Under the pieces are notes generated by a model. The model had not been told where the DNA came from and made no database searches. It was given only the letters and a program-made list of their open reading frames with translations. The position numbers and the translations under genes were made by a program. A stretch of 64,000 bases of DNA from Scolanthus callimorphus (Eukaryota > Cnidaria > Anthozoa > Actiniaria > Edwardsiidae), in contig CM066920.1 in assembly GCA_033964015.1 (NCBI GenBank), positions 14,165,912 through 14,229,911 of the forward strand, written 5' to 3'. Shown here piece after piece: positions 1 to 14,730 of this stretch (its first letter is position 1; each line of letters opens with the position of its first letter).

Positions 1-43
1 AAGAGTGTAATTTAAATCCCAAATTGAATGAGAATAGTTGTAC

Positions 44-164
44 AATTCCCAGCTTATCGCGTGAGATGCAAGAACACACACTTTTTCGTTTTGGCACAAA
101 GAGAAGTTTATTATCAAGATCAAATACAAACTCTAATCTACCGACAATAAACCTCTCTGCCACC
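44..164 (-). repeat. Ngaro split direct repeat B2 (element 3' end)
   Basis: Second B copy, differing from B1 at very few positions. Thirty-odd unique bases (165-198) separate it from A2. Positions 1-43 are flanking DNA in which I see nothing else. Confidence 0.87.
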
Positions 165-198
165 CTATACAATATATATCCCTGGGTGGGAGGGCGGG

Positions 199-357
199 AA
201 TAAAAACTTTAGTAGTACACACTGCTTGTTGTCTCTTGTCTATCTGACTTAATATCTCAACTCTGATTTAAACTAACGAGCGCACTCTTATATATGCATG
301 TGACGTCACACGTCAATCAGGCAATAATCCCTTTGAACACGTGTCCAAAGGGAGGAA
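199..357 (-). repeat. Ngaro split direct repeat A2
   Basis: Second copy of the A1 sequence. It abuts the B1 repeat with a few bases of overlap at 357, as expected for the 3' end of a split-direct-repeat element. Confidence 0.88.
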
Positions 358-477
358 ATTCCCAGCTTATCGCGTGAGATGCAAGAACACACACTTTTTC
401 GTTTGGGCACAAAGAGAAGTTTATTATCAAGATCAAATACAAACTCTAATCTACCGACAATAAACCTCTCTGCCACC
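357..477 (-). repeat. Ngaro split direct repeat B1
   Basis: 121-bp sequence beginning AATTCCCAGCTTATCGCGTG, repeated at 44-164. It follows the end of the recombinase gene (511) in element orientation. Confidence 0.88.
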
Positions 478-510
478 AAACCACGCGGCCAAAAGAAACC
501 GAAAAAGGGA

Positions 511-1515
511 CTAAAAAGAAGAGCGCGAGAGAAGAGAGGAACGAAAGCGATCAGCCAAACACAGTTTGGCCTCGTCATCAACTTCTAAATAAACCTTATA
601 AGCATCACTTGACCAGTCGCCGTACAACTGTATGATTTCACCGGGCACCCCCAAGTTAAACGCCCAAGAGGCGGCACCTCGACGGAAAGAATGCCCACGG
701 TAGCTATGCGCGTCTGAAATACCCGCGGCGCTAAGATGGCGGCGGAACTCCGCGACCATGCGTCGCTTAGTGAGAGGAGTGTACCCGTGCGCTGAAGGAA
801 CCAAAAACAATGCGCCCCGAGACTTAGCAGGTACCAAGTGAATCATACGTTGATAAGCAGCGACAGGACAGAGCGGAGAACCCGGAATGGGTAATAAAGG
901 AATACGTAATGTGCGCTCGCCAAACTGAATAGTTTGGTATGGTAAAAAGTGACAAAAAGACCGTGCTTGTTAACGGCAACATTCCTCCTCGAGAGATGAC
1001 GCGAAGGGTCAAATTGCGCCGCCGACGTAGGAACGATATTAGCGAGGCGCGCCATAAGGAAAAACGAAAATAAAAATGCACAGTGCAGCGTGCTAGACAA
1101 CGGGTCATGAGCGAAATCGAATGTTTGAGAGAGCTTAAACAAAATAGCTGGCGTAACCGGCGGGGCCCGACAAACGGTATGAGAAGCCTTTCTAGCAATA
1201 CCCCGCAGGGCTAGAGAAACTACAAAATCCTTGCTATACTATAAGCGAACCCTAGAAACAAATGCAATAACTGACCCCGCTAAGATAATTCCTAATAGAA
1301 GGAGGACTAAGTGTACGGCTCAAAAATTGCACGTAAAGGCACACTGTATCCAACGCAGCCGGTGCCGGAGTGAGTCGAAAATAGAGACAAAATAATAGGT
1401 ACGATCGGAACTGAGTCCTCAAATTACTAAATGTTCCAAGGCTATAGGCAGAGCGAAGAGACCTCCGCAGTTCTGTGCGCAGTCGAGACAAGGCTGCATT
1501 GTCTGAAAGAAACAT
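511..1515 (-). pseudogene. Tyrosine recombinase of the Ngaro-like element, frame-broken
   Basis: The N-terminal SAM-like core-binding part (1515 to about 1265) is followed by the catalytic domain. FFLMARLANIVP contains the first catalytic Arg. HSFRRGAASWAF provides the H-x-x-R box and the downstream Tyr lies in DAYKVYLEV. The reading moves through four frames, with switches near 1265, 1232 and 930, all fitting one-base losses. This enzyme would integrate the circular cDNA. Identity as a tyrosine recombinase is secure from the HxxR...Y signature. Confidence 0.83.
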
Positions 1516-1530
1516 GATAAATGGAATTAA

Positions 1531-2065
1531 TTAAAATGGACTATCAAATCTAAATAACTCGGATGTCACGCGCGTTTCAAAAAGTCCCCGCAATTTTGCG
1601 CGTTCCAGAAATTGCCGAGCAGCGGCTGACGTAGGCTCCCATCTGGAGAGTAAGTCTGGGTCCGTGTTGGTGAAACCAGGCAAATGGACCGAACGGAGTT
1701 CAAAGTTATAGGAAGCCGCGAGAAAGCAGATTTCCCGTAAGCACGTGGCGAGAAAGGCGTCACGACAACGACCCGAGTTCAACACAGTCACGGCAACCTC
1801 GTTATCGCATTGAACAGTCAGCCTGAACCCAGCCCACAGATGACCCCAGAGTTTAAGAGCGACGACAATGGTCAACAGTTCCAAACAATTGATATCGAAA
1901 GATTGCGCCAGGATAAAGTCCGGGAACGGCGCGTGAAAATAACTAGTCATGCAAACTCCTCCACACCCCGTTAAACACGCGTCTGTAGAAAAAACCTCAC
2001 CAGGACTTGACCATGGCATAGTATTAATCATGGAAACACCATTATACTCGCGTAAGAATCGAAGC
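1531..2065 (-). CDS. RNase H domain of the Ngaro-like element
   Basis: The translation shows VFSTDACLTGCGG, then CLELLTIVVALKLW, then QCDNEVAVTVLNSGRC, giving the D...E...D order of RNase H active sites, followed by TNTDPDLLSRWE near the end. This degrades the RNA strand during reverse transcription. It is a domain of the RT polyprotein rather than a separate gene. The frame closes at 1531, 16 bp before the next frame begins. Confidence 0.82.
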
Positions 2066-3316
2066 CACAGTAAATGTCTTTGCGAAAGTCGTCATTGAGA
2101 GTAATATGATGGTGATTGTAGTGAGCCTTGCGCAGCACGCGTAAGATTCGTGAAATAAATACCCGACTTTGACGCACGCAACGAGACACGAAGACCAGCT
2201 TACCCACTAGGGACTGTAAAGCGGCTTTAACGCAGGTCCGCGCCGTGGTCCATGTCGTCAATAAGTTTTCAATTTCCCTAAGTCGATCCTGATCTATAGA
2301 AAGCGTCAATTGAGCGGTATCCAGCTGGATCCCTAAACAATTCATTACAGTTGAAGGAGGGCAGGCCTTCGAGGCAGATTCTTCGAGGCCGAGGTCCTGT
2401 AAGAGTTCTCCAAGTTCTTGAAAATCAGAAAAAGCGGTCGTTGCTGGCGAAACGCCGATGAAGTCGTCAAGGTAATTGAACAATAGTTTCCCGCGTTGCG
2501 CGTGTATCCAGGAGACGGCTTGAGTACATCGCTGACAAGCCATCGCAGCGGATCGCAGGCCCATAGTTAACACCGTATCAAAATAATACTGGTTGTCCCA
2601 AACATAACCGAGCAGATTATAATCAAGCGGGTCCACGGGAAATGACGATAAGCTTTTCGTAAGTCACGTTTGTACAGTTGACACCCGGGACCCAAGGCAA
2701 GTACCGCCTCCACAATCGCATCCACCGTAGGATAACACAAGTTAATTTCCTGTCCCAGATAAGAAGAGCACGGAATGCCGTCATTAACGGACCGACCACA
2801 AGGCCAACTTAAATCAACAATAACCCTGCGCTCATCAGAGTCACGCTTAGCAACCGTATTCAATGGAGACGCCACGAAACCGTCCAGAAAAGGTGGCGAG
2901 TCAAACGGTCCAGCAACCCGTCCGAGAGCCGACTCACTAGACAAATATGATTGTATCCCAGCGGGGAAGTCACGAGCGCCTCGATGAGTGCGTACTTTAA
3001 AAACAGGGAGTGTGTCCCGAGTGTAACCGATAGGCCACCCAAACTCTAAGTACTCACAAATGATATGATCAAAATAGGAGACAAGTAAGTTTCTCCACAT
3101 GTCAACGTTAAGCCGAGAATGAACCGAAATGCGAGCACCTAAATAGTTTGGGAGACCAAAGGTCAGCACTTCTTGACGTACTGTTACAGACGGGAGATGA
3201 AGTATCAAGGACCTGAAAACGTCACGAACGGCACTGGAAACCTGAGTTGTAGCAACAGTGGTCGGACGCACAAACAGTTCGTTATCACGCGAAGGGGACA
3301 TCAAGTCTCGCGGCAT
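2028..3316 (-). pseudogene. Reverse transcriptase of the Ngaro-like element, frame-broken
   Basis: The first part (3316 down to about 2640) ends in the motif LYKRDLRKAYRHFP, and the second part (about 2636 down to 2065) carries the catalytic box FNYLDDFIGV, a YLDD variant of the RT YxDD motif. The two parts are in different frames, with the switch at a short C run near 2640 that fits one missing base. Another switch near 2065 leads into the RNase H frame. In an intact copy this domain copies element RNA to DNA. Within each segment I see no in-frame nonsense codon, which is odd for an old pseudogene. Confidence 0.85.
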
Positions 3317-3635
3317 AAGCGCCTTATCACCTGAGAAGGAGAAGAAAATAAACAGTCACGAACGACATCTGGCTCCATAGTACTGTCTTGAACACGCAAA
3401 CAGTTGGCACAATCACTAACAGGCGTAATAGGAATGTCACGAACCCAGAAACAACCCAAATGCTCATCGGAAAGAGCTAGCAAGTCTCGGTTAGCAATAA
3501 AGTCAAAGTCAGTAGAGACGCGATCCCGCGCCCAAGTAAAGTCATGACAACTATGCGGTTTGAAATGAAAGTCTCGATTGTCAAGATAGGTAAACTCAAA
3601 TATATGCACTATCACGCAAATAATAAAAGTCTCGA

Positions 3636-4828
3636 TCACGATAACAAAAATGGTTGGAGAAGTAGACAAATTCCCATTCTGAAACCAGAGGAACAGTAGG
3701 TCGAACCTCGTGGGCGTGTGAGATTAGTTTTTCGAGTCCGCACCACTCCCCTTGAGCGGGCAAACTGACGAGCCTTCGCGATGAAATTCCAGTGTACGAC
3801 TTTTTGCCAGCATGCAGCGCAAATGTGACGGAGCCATTTCCGTTCCCCACGAATAAATCCGAAATGATCCCCTTCTTGTGAACACTTTTCCCGTTGATAA
3901 TCGCGACAAAACAATACAGGCGGAGAGCGCGACGGTTTGTCAACCAAGAGATGCCCGTGAAGAGTGAGACTCTCCAGATGCTGAAAGGACTCTCCCCATT
4001 TTGAGAGTCCCCGCTCGATGGCCAGCAATACAGCCCATGGAACGCTAGAACCGCTTTCCATTCAAACTGCTGAGCGAAGTACATCAGGGCTATAAGATGG
4101 ACTTGGCGAGCAACCCGTTCCGCAGCACTGATAGTGGAGCTGAGAAGAATTTGGCCGTAACCAGCCACAAACTCGGCGAGCGTAAGATCATCATATTTGG
4201 GCTCGCGTTGCGCACGAGTAACACATAGAAAGCTGTGCGGCCATGCTTGAGGGGACAAAACTGCACTGGTAGGTGTAGCGGTCTTGCCCGATTTGAACTT
4301 ACCCCCGCGAGACCGGGATGGCTTGACCGCCTGTGCCCCAGAGAGCGACTCGTCAGAGCTATCCTCAGAGCCAGAGCTGGAATTCATCAGGCCGAGCTTC
4401 TCCACCTGACGGTCCGCCTGGGAAGCCAGCTCCTCCATCCCGCGCAGTTCGGGCAAGGTAATTCCCCCGCGAGCAGGAGGCGCGGGACTCTTGGCGCCGG
4501 TAGAGGCATTGGACATGGCTGCTCGAATCTCCTTCTGATCTTCGCGGATCGCTTGTACCTCCGCTGTGAGTGATTTTAACGAGTCAGCCAAGGAAGCAAT
4601 CGTGGCCGCTTCAACGGAGCAATGAGCCGGAGTAGCGGCCGGGGTAGTCCCAGATGCCACAGGACCCGAAACGGGCGTGTGTGATAGCGACACATTTTCT
4701 TCGTCTCCTGAAGAGCTGGAGGACTTATCCGCAGGTGATGGAGGCCCTTGACAGAGACGATGCATTAATCCAAATGAGTGCGTGGATTTGGTGCGCTTAC
4801 ACCCAGGGCAACGTTTCGCTCGTCCCAT
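3636..4828 (-). pseudogene. Gag-like protein of the Ngaro-like element, frame-broken
   Basis: The frame opens at an ATG at 4828, just inside repeat A1, with an N-terminal CPGCK motif, a Ser/Gly-rich linker and a coiled stretch (roughly residues 75-115) typical of DIRS-order gag proteins. Around 4030-4060 the homologous reading switches frame. The second frame (4061 down to 3636) carries a cysteine/histidine cluster (CRDYQREKC followed by HICAAC), which resembles the zinc-binding region of DIRS/Ngaro gag. The switch direction fits one missing base. Its role would be nucleocapsid-like RNA binding. The family assignment rests on position and motif style; gag proteins are poorly conserved. Confidence 0.7.
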
Positions 4829-4989
4829 AATAAAAACTTAGTAGTACACACTGCTTGTTGTCTCTTGTCTATCTGACTTAATATCTCAACTCTGATTTAA
4901 ACTAACGAGCGCACTCTTATATATGCATGTGACGTCACACGTCAATCAGGCAATTAATCCCTTTGAACACGTGCCAAAGGGAGGACATT
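4829..4989 (-). repeat. Ngaro split direct repeat A1 (element 5' end)
   Basis: About 160 bp matching 199-357 almost base for base, including the motif TGACGTCACACGTCAATCAG. It lies immediately upstream of the gag start codon at 4828, so it probably contains the promoter. It holds a CRE-like TGACGTCA. Confidence 0.88.
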
Positions 4990-7900
4990 GCCCTTATTAA
5001 TAATAATTATTGATGAAAAAATTTTCAGAGAAGACCGAACACAGGCCAAACAAAGAACCAACCAACTCGACAAGAATTTCATTATAATACAATTTAAGCA
5101 GGATGTGCAATTACTAATTCTGTTTTGACAACCATCAACTTTATTTCAGAATCGAAGGTAAAATTACATACAGTTTTTAAAAGGTGAACAGAACTATTGT
5201 AGGTAAACTACAAACATACCTGAAGTATTGTGTAAACTTTCTTGAAACTACCAAACAAGCAAGCAATTTGCCCCTGGCATTTGCATTAGTTTCCACTATT
5301 TTAATCATCGCTGGCTTATCCTGCTGGATTTATTCACAGTCGAATTCATAGTAGTAACATCGTCATGGTTGTTACTCCATTGTATTATGACATCTTCCGT
5401 CTGTTTATCTCATACAGTCATGTGGAGTGCAATTCAGTAGACTGTTAGTACAATTGTCACAACCATTGTGTGGAGTTTCCACAGATCTCAAAATTATTTT
5501 TAAGCCTGAGCATGTTCAGAGGTTGGTCGTGTTATTATAAATCGAGACAATCCAGTATGAATTCCGCTACAATGACTGTATCAGGAATCTGTATCTACGA
5601 CAAAGGACAGCTAACATCCTAATGTAACCATTTCGATAACTGTTCTCTGCTTGTAAAAAATCCCTTGTAATCACAACCTTCCTGCATAATATGCTTGTCT
5701 TGCTTGGCATTCATTATGGAAAGGGTCAGTCCTATGGAAAGAAAGCCAAATGGGTGCTTGGTTGCCGTGGAATCTACAATCGTTCGAAACACAGCAAAAA
5801 CCCTGGGACAAAAGGTCATTTCGGTATAGAAAAAATAACGGGGGCTTAAAAACTGCAAGTGAAAGAAACAAGGAACTTACCTAGAAACGAAAGTCTGCTC
5901 TCAGGCGTTGGAGAGTACAGTTTTTAGGTTGAAGAACCAGAGTTTTAGCCGCCATCTTGAAAACGTGACGACACAGATTCCAAAGGAGTCCCGATTCATG
6001 TTCTCTACTTGCACCATAACGAGGCTACCCCTTGTTGATATCGATTGGATATCTATTGTCCTGCTGATATCGATTGACCAGACAGTCCCCAGCCAGACGA
6101 AAAAAATCTCGATGCTTCACGGCATATCATCTTGCGACTGTCCCAGAAAGCTCTGCGCGCGTAATCCAAAATGGCGCCCAGCTATCGAAAAATGCACTAC
6201 ACACCGAAAATGAATGGCTCCCAGCTATCGAAAAGTGCATTGAACGTCGGAATTAGTTTCGCTGTTCGCTCGCTGCGCTCGCTCACAGCAACTAGACTCT
6301 CTGCATTTTCCCAAAAAATCGCCACAAGATCGCTGTAAAACGGTGTTTTCCCTTTTTCAAGCGCAAAGCATTATGGGTAAACTGTAAAAAATTGACAGCT
6401 AGCCCCAGTTTTAGACATTTTTTTATAAGTGCCTAGTCACGCGCACCTGTCAACTGAATATTGAATTCTTTGGATTCAAAACTAACCCAACAATGTCTTG
6501 ACAAGTGCAGAAATCCTGCTACAGAACAACAGAGAAGCTTCATAATACTCAAAGAGTCATCACACGGCCTGCCAAATTCTTTGTGACTCGATTTGCTCGT
6601 AAAATGTGCTCCTCACTTGTGAGTTCTTCCACAAGTTTGTCTCTACCAACTTTGTTTGCTTTATGATGCAAGCAAAGCGGCTCCTGTAGTAGAAAATGAC
6701 TTGAAAAAACACTTATAAAGCGAATTCATGGCTCGCTCTCTGTTCGACAAGCGAAACAAGAATCCAACTGTCTTCACTGAAAAGGGTGAGCCCTTATTCT
6801 TTACAAACAGCGGGGTTTTTTTTGGGGGGGGGGGGGGGGCAGGAGGCCTTTTCTTTCGTTTTTCAAGTGGAAGAACATTGCTGCAAAATAAGCGAAATTA
6901 CAGAAACCCCAGGCTTACCGCCAGTTTTAGGGTTAGGTTAGCCTTCGGGTTAGATTTAAGTTCGGGTTAGATTAAGTTCGGGTTAGATTGAGTTTAGTGT
7001 TTAGGGTTTAAGGCTAAGGCCGGTTTAGATCGTTCTCACCGCGATTTTTTAGGAAAACTTAGACTATTTGAACATGATTTGCGCAGTCTGAATAGTCACT
7101 TAGGTCGTTGTTGATAAAGCCACTGGTTAGAGGCCGTTTTACAGCGTTCTCGCGGCGATTTTTTGGGAAAATGCAGAGAGGCTAGTTTTAGGCTATTTAA
7201 CAATGTTTCCACAGTTGTGTTTGTCAAAAATCGAAAAACAGTCTGAACCGTCACTTAGGTCGTTCTTACAGCGGCCCTCCAAGTAAAGATGAAATCTCTA
7301 TATCCAAAAAAATATTATATGTACACTGTTGCAAAAATAATATCATCTTGACAAAAAATTACCCATACCTATCCCATGGAAGGGGACTGAGGTATGACCG
7401 TGAAATTCTATCTAGAGAAAACAAGTGATTGTGTGGAAGTAAAATAAAAAATGAGCCCCACCCCAGTTCTTGGATGGACCCCTTCAAATTTCCAATCCCT
7501 CTTGTGGCAAGGGGATGTCTTTTTTTCTGGAATCACTGTTTTGGCTGCAAGATATGGAGCATGAATTTATAATGTGCCAGACCCAAAATCATCATGAACC
7601 TAACTAGCATTAAATATTTCCATTTCAAGGGAATCTCAGCTGTTTTGCCTTTTCAAGCTGAGAGGAAACTCCACGGGTCAAACAACTCACAAACATTCAG
7701 CAAAATTTTATAACTGAAAAGAAACCCAATAAGCCCGATGCGACTAATTTTGCTTTGACAAGATTCTTATTTGAATTTACCAAGTGCCGCCATCTTGAAA
7801 ACATGACGTCTCTCTGGTGCCTGACATTAATGAAGATGGTGCAAACAGGTTATTTTAATTAGATTTTCTTTTTACCCTCTCAACATGGAAATTATTTTCT

Positions 7901-8099
7901 TGGCGCTCTTATTTTGGTTATAGGTGTAGCGAGCAAAGCTCTTTCAGCGCATTAATGTGAATGCATAATTTATAGCACAAGAGTGATGCCATGTTCCAAG
8001 ATGGCAATGATGATGTTATTTTCCCTTACTTTTGTCATTGTGACATAATACTAGTATTATGTCATTATGTATTGGTAGTATGAATCAGGCATTACTTAC
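4990..8099. other. Non-coding interval with diffuse repeats
   Basis: No gene is supported. The stretch holds two copies of a GCCGCCATCTTGAAAAC motif (about 5948 and 7789), an inverted/tandem repeat complex at 6288-7260, a G-run at about 6818-6838, a degenerate GGGTTAGATT stretch near 6931-7012, and scraps of the TGGAATTTCCAATCC repeat family around 7480-7540. It should contain downstream exons of the AtuA-domain gene if that gene ends inside the window, but I could not find any. Confidence 0.5.
6288..7188. repeat. Inverted repeat arms of about 55 bp with an internal partial duplicate
   Basis: The left arm (6288-6344) and right arm (7133-7188) are reverse complements around CTCTCTGCATTTTCCCAAAA and GTTTTACAGCG. 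A partial third copy (about 7030-7075) lies in direct orientation to the right arm, together with a repeated CACTTAGGTCGTT. It looks like a degraded TIR element. Confidence 0.6.
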
Positions 8100-9390
8100 T
8101 GGGTTCTTTCTCTTTGCTGCAGTTAGAAGTGACATAGTAATCTCGGACAAGTAGTCAAACATCAAGTAATCAATGTTGCCTCCACTCACAAGTTGGGGTG
8201 CTATGAAAATATTAAATAAAAAAAGTTTGCCAGTCCTTCAGCACATTCAATGGGTTGGGTATCTGAACAACATGTTTGGTAGAATGGTGTAAATGGCTCT
8301 TTAAATTGTGCTATTCCAGGAAAAAGCCATACCCTTACCATGGAGGGAATGCACTTAAAGACCCCTCCCCCACCCCTCTGGAATTTCCAAAAAAAAAAAA
8401 TACATGGAAAATCAAATAAATTGACCCCCCCCACTCTACAAATTTCCATTCCATGGTGGGAGTATGGAATTTTACAAAGTGGATCTCCAAATACCAAGCT
8501 TCAATCTCATCTGCACTAGAGCCTCACGAGTGGGTCCCTGAACATTGGTTACCCAGGGAAAACAATAGAAAATAGGCTGACTGCCACCAGATCTCTGAAC
8601 CAACTGCAAAACCTGGGAGGACTCCCATATCAACGGGGCAGGTTGCTCGTCGGATAAATGAAATTTGACCCCTAAAAGATACCAATCTGGGCATGGTAAA
8701 CCAGTATTTTAACCCCTAAAAGATACCATTTAAAAACTCACACAAATTTTGTCTACAAAAAGCACCTACAGTGCTAGTAATACGCAAGATATTGCGATAT
8801 TAACATAATATCTCTGGCGAACTAGCGCTATAAGGCAAATTCTAGTTTAGTGCAGCCTGTCGTCTCACACACAAATTAGGGTGTTGTCATTCTATACCCT
8901 AAAAGATACCCAGAACTTTTAACCGCTAAAAGATATGACAAGCACCCCTGCCCTGCTCAATATGGGAGTCCCCCCACCCACCACACGGGCTGCAAAATGA
9001 TAATAATTTACAGTGTATAAAGTATTAAAATCAACAATCAACCTGCAAAGGGGGTTCTGCTTCCCTGGGTAGCTACAAGACAGCATGTGCTCTAAGCCAC
9101 GTCATGTAGTTATACTATAAGTGTATTTCATCCAAATGAACACCCCAACACACCCACCCTTATCACTCACCAGCACATGCCGAGTCCCCCCAGAATCCCG
9201 AAGCACACCCAATTCTGACGGTCTTTCCCTCTAGTGTCGTACTGTAAAACCTATGCCTTGAATCACCCAATGACATCGCGCCAAAACTGCCTCGGAAATC
9301 CCTTGCGTGAGATCCATTCACTGACCAAAATAAACGTCCCCCAGCCCTAAAACGCGCTATGGCGTACATCGCAGGACGCAAGTTAGCCAT
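8100..9390 (-). CDS. AtuA-domain (DUF1446) protein, first two exons, probably mitochondrial
   Basis: Exon 1 is 9390-9171 and exon 2 is 8200-8100. The start ATG at 9390 opens an Arg-rich, acid-poor N-terminus that looks like a mitochondrial presequence and ends near RFYSTT. It is followed by VRIGCASGFWGDSACA, where a GT-AG intron falls in phase 1. Exon 2 continues with PQLVSGGNIDYLMFDYLSE, the second conserved block of the AtuA/DUF1446 family, and ends at a GTAAGT donor. The family includes proteins linked to acyclic terpene utilisation in bacteria; the animal function is not known to me. Later exons are not visible, so the gene either continues beyond 8100 in a form I missed or runs past the Ngaro insertion and out of the window. 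The splice phases join exactly, with no frame break. Confidence 0.82.
8335..8470. repeat. Copy of a TGGAATTTCC-containing MITE-like family
   Basis: It contains CCCCTCTGGAATTTCC and a mirrored CAAATTTCCATTCCATGG. Related copies are seen at 19749-19940 and 49080-49250. It lies in intron 1 of the AtuA-domain gene. Confidence 0.5.
8612..8978. mobile_element. MITE of the CCCTAAAAGATACC family
   Basis: The ends are inverted around GGACTCCCATAT and ATATGGGAGTCC, with GCTCGTC and GACAAGC just inside. The interior repeats CCCTAAAAGATACC four to five times. It is the same family as 61183-61555 and 54444-54779 and sits in intron 1 of the AtuA-domain gene. Confidence 0.65.
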
Positions 9391-9800
9391 CAGTAATCTC
9401 TGGTGGAACTCCGACTGCAATCGTTAATAAGAATAAGTCATTATTTTCGTTTTGCGTGAGAAATTTTACACCAAAGGCGATGTGCTCGACAGGGCGGCCA
9501 TATTGGTGAGCTCCCATAATGCTCTTCCGTCAGCGAAACCACAGGGAGCCAGAAGGAAGATTTATTTTTCTATTTTTCGGTACTTCTATCTTAATTTCCT
9601 AAGCGCTCTTTGTGTAAACTAAAATTCTAACTTACAGCTATGAAATCTAAATGCACTTCTAGATTGTATGCCTTTTCATGTAAAGGAGGTTGAATAATCG
9701 AGATCCAGTCGAAGCGGGTTCCCTGTGGTCAAACTCCCAGAAGCCACCTGCACTAGTACCCAATTCCCTCGTTCGAGCGACAAGAAGAAACTTCAACAAA
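9391..9800. promoter_or_regulatory. Bidirectional promoter between the AtuA-domain gene and RBX1
   Basis: Only 410 bp separate the two opposing start codons (9390 minus, 9801 plus). The RBX1 start sits in AACAAAATGGCGG, a good Kozak context. I see no clear TATA box. Head-to-head spacing this short implies overlapping 5' regions. This is inferred from layout. Confidence 0.55.
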
Positions 9801-12860
<3,060 letters not shown>

Positions 12861-13540
12861 GTTCCTTCTTGTTCCTTGAGGAAGATTCAAGTGTCAGTGT
12901 ACAGTACAACAATATGTAGATTGTCTTTTTGTTAGCTGTTTAATATTCACACTTAATAGCCACCACAGGAAGTATTTCCATGGGGTTTTAGTGCACAATA
13001 GCATTTTGCTAGCCTGTGTAGCAAGCGTTTCCTGTGGGTTTCTTCACACATGGTTTGTACCCGTCCTGGAATTCCTGGAATATCCTGGAATGTTAAAATC
13101 CTGGAAAACTCCTGGAAAAATGTGTCAGTTCCGTGAATCTGATTTTGGGCTGCAAATTATGACATCAGCACTGTTATCATACTGCAACAAGAGTAAATAG
13201 AAAAGAAAGCATGTAAATGGCCATAGATAGGTCAAATATAGTAAAAACCTGCGTATAAGAACCTAGAATTTATCCTAAAACAGGTTCTTATTTGATTTGA
13301 AAATACAAGGAAACGGTTCCCATGGATAATTCTAGCCTAACAGGTTCTTAAAATCCAGGTTTTAGTGTATAGCATATCAGCTTTCTTTGAAAAGTGTGAC
13401 TGTTTTAGGGGGAGAGATATTTGTATCCCATAAAAAACTCCTGGAAAATTAACTAATATATAGATTTAGCCACTGGCTAAAAGCGGAGCTCCTGGTTATA
13501 AAATTTTCTGTGTGAATGAATGGTTTACATGGTTGCTTTA
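12861..13540. other. RBX1 3' flank with small repeats
   Basis: No gene seen. It contains a stretch rich in the motif CCTGGAA (13070-13120), a TIR fragment at 13240-13368, and ordinary AT-rich DNA that probably includes the RBX1 3' UTR. I cannot place a polyadenylation signal with confidence. Confidence 0.45.
13240..13368. mobile_element. Short MITE with AAAACCTG ends
   Basis: The left end GTAAAAACCTGCGTATAAGA and right end CTTAAAATCCAGGTTTTAGT are imperfect inverted repeats, with further internal copies of AGGTTCTTA. Confidence 0.55.
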
Positions 13541-14071
13541 GAGTCTTCCCTTCACGAGATATTAATTTTTCAAGCATAGATGACGTCATCGATGACGTCA
13601 TATCACGTGACCACTTCATTTCGCTCATCTAGTGACCTAGACTACACAACCAAAGTTTGGTTGTTTTAGAGTCTTCCCTTCACGAGATATAAATTTTCAA
13701 GCATAGATGACATCATCGCTGACGTCATATCACGAGACCACCTCATTTCACTCATCTGGTGGCCTAGACTACACTACCAAGTTTTGTTGTCTTAGAGTCT
13801 TCCCTTCACGAAATATTGATTTTTCAAGCATAGATGACGTCATCGATGACGTCACATCACGTGGCCACCTCATGTCGCTCATCTGGTGACCTAGACTACA
13901 GTACCAAAGTTTGGTTGTTTTAGAGTCTTCCCTTCACGAGATATTGATTTTTCAAGCATAGATGACGTCATCGATGACGTCACATCACGTGACCACTTCA
14001 TTTCGCTCATCTGGTGACCTGGATTACATTACCCAAGTTTGGTTGGTTTAGAGTCTTCCCTTCACGAGATA
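13541..14071 (+). repeat. 128-bp tandem repeat array, left half
   Basis: Units start with GAGTCTTCCCTTCACGAG at 13541, 13669, 13795, 13923 and 14051, with periods of 126-128 bp. Each unit carries GATGACGTCATCGATGACGT, a doubled CRE-like palindrome. The array is cut at 14071 by a DNA transposon and resumes at 21529. Confidence 0.93.
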
Positions 14072-14730
14072 CAATCTCGTTCCCAGAGCCTCTCGGTCAT
14101 GCTGCCTCGGAGGCTCTGGACGCAGACGAAATTGGAGCATGCGCATTACTGTGATGTCCTAGAATCTAGGATTTCGAAGTACTGCGCATGCTTGTAATTT
14201 TCTGTTCAAGATGGCGGATCGATTTCAAGAAGCGCTGAATTTTGGAGCTACACAACTAGGTTTAAAGTTCGATTTAAAACCAAAACAAAAAGAAGCGATA
14301 CGTGCTGTAGCCGTTGATAACAGAGATTGCTTTTGTATTTTGCCGACTGGATATGGGAAGTCAGTAATCTACCAAATTCTGCCTTTCGTGTTCGCGTCTT
14401 TAGGTCAGTGTCCAAACCCAATTGTAATTGTTGTCTCTCCATTGAATGCATTGATCGAAGACCAGATAAGTAAGCTTAATTCCAAGGGAATCAAATACAC
14501 AGTGCTTAAAAATACAGAGGACTTGAGAGATAACGAACTGCGTAATCCAGGATTTTCATTATTGTTTGCCCATCCTGAAGTATACTTGTGGAAAACACAG
14601 ACGTTCGTAGATTATTGAAAAGTAAAATATATCAACGAAGAGTTATGGCTGTGGTAATTGATGAGGCTCATTTTGTTGTGGAATGGTAAGAAACTGATTC
14701 CTTTATTAGCGCACAATTTTATATGACTTA

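Larger units (their letters stand above)
44..4989 (-). mobile_element. Ngaro-like tyrosine-recombinase retrotransposon with split direct repeats
   Basis: Read on the minus strand, the order is repeat A1 (4989-4829), gag-like frame, reverse transcriptase, RNase H, tyrosine recombinase, then repeats B1 (477-357), A2 (357-199) and B2 (164-44). The A1 - genes - B1 A2 B2 layout is the known hallmark of Ngaro-type DIRS-order elements, which integrate with a tyrosine recombinase rather than a DDE integrase and leave no target duplication. No methyltransferase domain fits between RNase H and recombinase, which argues against DIRS1 proper. The A and B copies are nearly identical (one-to-few-base differences), so the insertion looks young, yet the coding frames carry about six breaks, each fitting one lost base. 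It is either recently dead or its frames are damaged by assembly error. Confidence 0.9.

Noticed and set aside
306..588. Open frames overlapping the B1/A2 repeats on both strands
   Set aside because: They coincide with the retroelement repeats and have no conserved content.
6931..7012. GGGTTAGATT repeats resembling interstitial telomeric sequence
   Set aside because: The units are 14-16 bp and irregular, not runs of TTAGGG; only one or two exact hexamers occur.
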